NCBI GenBank assembly: GCA_027559495.1
Contig: JAMXSV010000004.1
Location: 186,001 to 250,000, forward strand
DNA from: Aurifilum marmelostoma
Lineage: Eukaryota; Ascomycota; Sordariomycetes; Diaporthales; Cryphonectriaceae
Reading direction: 5' to 3'
Length of the DNA stretch: 64,000 nt
Shown in pieces: positions 61,266-64,000 of the stretch. Positions within the stretch are counted from its first letter, which is position 1. Each line of letters starts with the position of its first letter. The notes beneath the pieces are model-generated. The model searched no databases. It had not been told where the DNA came from and worked only from the letters and a program-made list of their open reading frames with translations. A program made the position numbers and the translations under genes.

Positions 61266-62011
61266 TCCCCTCCTCGCCACCAGGTCTGGGCCAACCTCAG
61301 GGTATGATGCAGCCGGGGCAGACACCACCGAGACCTGGAAACCCTGGCCACTTCCCATCTTTCCTGGCACACTCGCTGGGCATGCCAGGCCAGCCTCCTG
61401 TCCTCCCACCACAGGGTCAATATGCCGGCCTCGCCCACCAGGTTCAGCAGCAGCAACAGCAGCAGCAGCAGCAGCAGGCCCAGCAGCAAAACACCCCGTC
61501 TCCTCCTCAACCTTCGTCCTCATTCTCCCCCGCAAACATGCCAACAAGCCAGCAGCACCTGTACCACCAACATCCCCACCTACAGCAGGGCAATGGTCCT
61601 TCTCCTGGGGTCTCGCCCATCACACAGACAGGCAGCCCCTTCACCACGCAACCTCCGGGGGGTGTGGTGAGCAGCAGCAGTGCGCTCAGATCTGAACAGC
61701 TCTCCCAGCAGCAGCAGCAGCAGCAGCAGCCTCACCAGCAAGGTTCTTCTATGCCGCTGCGGGCCTCAGTCCAGAGCCCACAGTCACCCATAGGCATGGT
61801 CCAGATCGCCACGGCCATCCCTATCCGCCAGGTCGAGCGGTCACCCCACTCCAACCCAAACTCCCCTGGCATCTCGGGACACAACTCACCAGCGAGCGAG
61901 ACTGGCCGGGGCAGGTCTGCGTCTGTCGTCAACCAGATCGAGGTCGGAGGGCCCAGGAGGCCCATTCTCGACGCACAGGGTCGGATCCGCTCTGGATCCA
62001 GCTCCATCACT

Positions 62012-62043
<32 letters not shown>

Positions 62044-62429
62044 CCAACAATACCCCGTGCACATCGCATCTCTCCAGGCACCGGTACGAAAACCAGTCAA
62101 CCACTCCTCCTCTCTCACCTCCACTCCACCTCCGAACAACAGTGCTCATACAGGACTACAGGATGCATCATCGTCGATGGACGCCGAGGACCAGCCGAGC
62201 AGCGTGGGCCAGAGCAGCAACCAGGACTCGCCGCACACCAGGAGGGTCTCCCCCCAGAACTTGTCCGCCATGAGCCAGAGCCAGGGCACCTCCCAGATGC
62301 TGACCCCCTCCACCTCTCCTGCCCTCAGTCAGGAGCAGCCAGCTGTGCCTCCTCCTCCCCCAAGTGTACCTCCGAAGAATCACGACGGTATGCCAGGAGC
62401 AGCAGGAGGATACCGAGACACGGCTGAGG

Positions 62430-62472
<43 letters not shown>

Positions 62473-64000
62473 CCCCAACCAAGGGCATCCTGCATTCGCT
62501 ACCCAGCAGCCATCCGTCTACAGGCCGTCAGCACCACAGATGACTGCTGCTACCACTGCTTCAGCTCAGCCGACCGCACCAACCCCGGCGGCGGCGGCGG
62601 CGGCATGGGGGATGCCGCGTGGTCAGGCCTCAACAGCTCAGAACGGCCCCGAACAGCCGAGACCCAGCCAGGAGCCGTCGGCAGCATCCTCCTCCCCTTA
62701 CGCTATGCCTGTCCGCCCTCCATATGAGACGACCATCACGGCCGCACCGCCCCACGAGCAGACTGCCGACAAGGAGGGCGGCGCCTTTGCCAGGATGCTC
62801 AAGACGAGCAAGACCTTTGTGCAGGACAAGACGGCCTCGTCCTTCAACAGCAGCAGCAGCAACAACAACGACAACACCAGGCCCAAGGCGGAGAAGGAGA
62901 GCAGGAGTGCCAAGATCCTGGGCGCCTTCACCAAGAAGTCTAAACAACAGCAGCACCACCACCACCACCAGCAGCAGCAGCCGCCGCGAGACGTCGTGAG
63001 CCCGTCTCCACCAGGTGGTCCTCAGTACGGGCCCAGGTACCCCGCGTCCTCCATCACCACCACCACGACCACAACAACAACTACCACCCAGTCGAATCCT
63101 CCTCCTTCGATCATGCGGCAGCAGCAGACACAGCCTGTGGCGCCCGAGCCGCAGATTGTCACACAGGGCCTGCAGCAGATGCCGTCCAAGGCGCAGCAGT
63201 TCCTGGGCCAGCCCCCCAACTCCATGTACCAGGCTCTTCCGGGACAGCCGCCCCCAAAGGCCCGCCCCGAGCACGAGAGGTCCAGCTCGCAGCCGTATCT
63301 CAACTACCAGGATGAGAGGCACACGCCCGACAAGACGCCCCCGCCCCTCAACCCAGATCAGATCCAGCGCGTGCACGCCCAGCCGCCTCAGCCTCCTCCT
63401 CCTCCTCCTCCGCAGACTGCCGCCGCACAGCCGCCGCCCTCGCAGGCCTCTCAGCCGCCTTCTGGACGGCCTTCGATCAGCTCGATACCATCGTCCGGCC
63501 ACGGCCCACAGGGCATGCCACCACCGCAACAGCGGGAGCAGCAGCAGCCGCAGCCGCAGCAGCCGCCGCCGCCGCCATCTGCCCAACAGTCATATCACCA
63601 GCAGACGACCAGCAATGCTCAGGCCTCTGCCAGGGCAAGGAACCTGAAGCAGCAGATCTCGCACGGGGCCATCATCGAGCCCCGATACGACCAGGTGCCC
63701 ATCCCTCAAGGCTATGCTGCTGTCTATGGAGGCCAGTCCAGGAGCCCTCCGCCGGCGGTGCCCCAGCAATACGCCCAGCCGTTCCCGGGGATGCCGGGCA
63801 TGCCCTACCAGGCTCACCCGCAGCAGTGGCCAAACTACCCGGGCATGATGCCGGGAATGATGCCGGGCCATATGCCCACCCCTCTGGGTGCGGGCGGCGT
63901 ACCGCCTCACGTGGCTCAGGGGGCGGCGTATCAGCAGTATCCTCAGCAGATGCAGCAGGGGACTCCACCACCCATGATGACGGCGCCGTACCCTTCACCT
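59140..64000 (+). CDS. Very long Gln/Pro-rich disordered protein (3' end beyond window)
   Basis: At least 1620 residues. The start ATG (59140) gives MSSAYNNPPQRQPSFIGLPP, a fungal-style conserved N-terminus. The rest is low-complexity Gln, Ser, Pro, His and Asn with at least eight Gln runs coded mainly by CAG (about 59286-59340, 60020-60090, 60958-60982, 61210-61263, 61446-61490, 61708-61732, 62011-62050, 62431-62470). Short conserved islands sit between: WKVEQSHLQQPLSP, KRNSGMFSSIRSRIGG, KKRNFFSRPG, GPKKRFSKFTGMLNRDK and FARMLKTSKTFVQDK. The frame changes by one at the GGGG run 60303-60306. Removing one G joins FAQQ to GGAALGRVSTNGS, after which the frame stays open to the window edge. No enzymatic domain is seen and function is unknown. 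Confidence 0.75.

Noticed and set aside
62630..63586. 318-codon Arg/Leu-rich minus-strand open frame
   Set aside because: Antisense shadow of the Gln/Pro-rich gene; the composition simply mirrors CAG and CCN codons.
1..64000. CRISPR array, rRNA or telomeric repeats
   Set aside because: No regularly spaced identical repeats, no rRNA-like conserved segments and no TTAGGG arrays were seen.

Overview
The window looks like nuclear DNA of a filamentous ascomycete (Pezizomycotina, probably Sordariomycetes). The reasons are short GT-AG introns (59-124 bp in the well-supported genes) with CTRAY-like branch points, strong G/C preference at third codon positions, long pyrimidine-rich 5' leaders, a HET-domain gene, an Ayg1-type hydrolase, a Zn2Cys6 regulator and AT-rich islands of the kind left by repeat-induced point mutation. 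The species cannot be named from the sequence. Gene density is low: about eleven well-supported genes, one broken HET locus, one unidentified gene relic and a few weak candidates in 64 kb.

Layout. 1-8978 is mostly non-coding: an unidentified broken gene lies at about 3.0-3.5 kb, and the last 2 kb look like a long upstream region for a Zn2Cys6 transcription factor (8979-10267, +). 10.3-21.7 kb is an 11-kb gene-poor stretch with microsatellites and one weak candidate. Next come a diacylglycerol-lipase-like gene (21740-25446, -), the glucosamine-6-phosphate N-acetyltransferase GNA1 (27156-27819, +) and two weak small-gene candidates (28.7-29.2 kb and 31.2-32.1 kb). An Ayg1/FrsA-like hydrolase that appears to have lost its nucleophile elbow follows (32124-33810, +). 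34.0-38.9 kb holds three oxidoreductases: an SDR (-) and a zinc polyol dehydrogenase (+) sharing a 1.25-kb divergent promoter, and an aldo-keto reductase (-) converging on the dehydrogenase. They look like one sugar, polyol or uronate catabolic module. After it come the syntaxin SED5 (39720-41008, -), a large disordered protein (43919-47391, +) and a polytopic membrane protein (49396-51952, +). Then comes a HET locus between two AT-rich islands (52.1-57.4 kb) with one intact HET gene and two HET relics. The window ends inside a very Gln/Pro-rich protein gene (59140 to beyond 64000, +).

A cross-cutting observation: at least six otherwise intact genes need one or two single-base corrections, usually in or beside a G or C run, to keep one reading frame. 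In every complete case the corrected length becomes a multiple of three. This suggests indel-type sequence error (less likely gene decay), and automatic annotation will split these genes. I found no tRNA, rRNA, CRISPR array or intact transposon.
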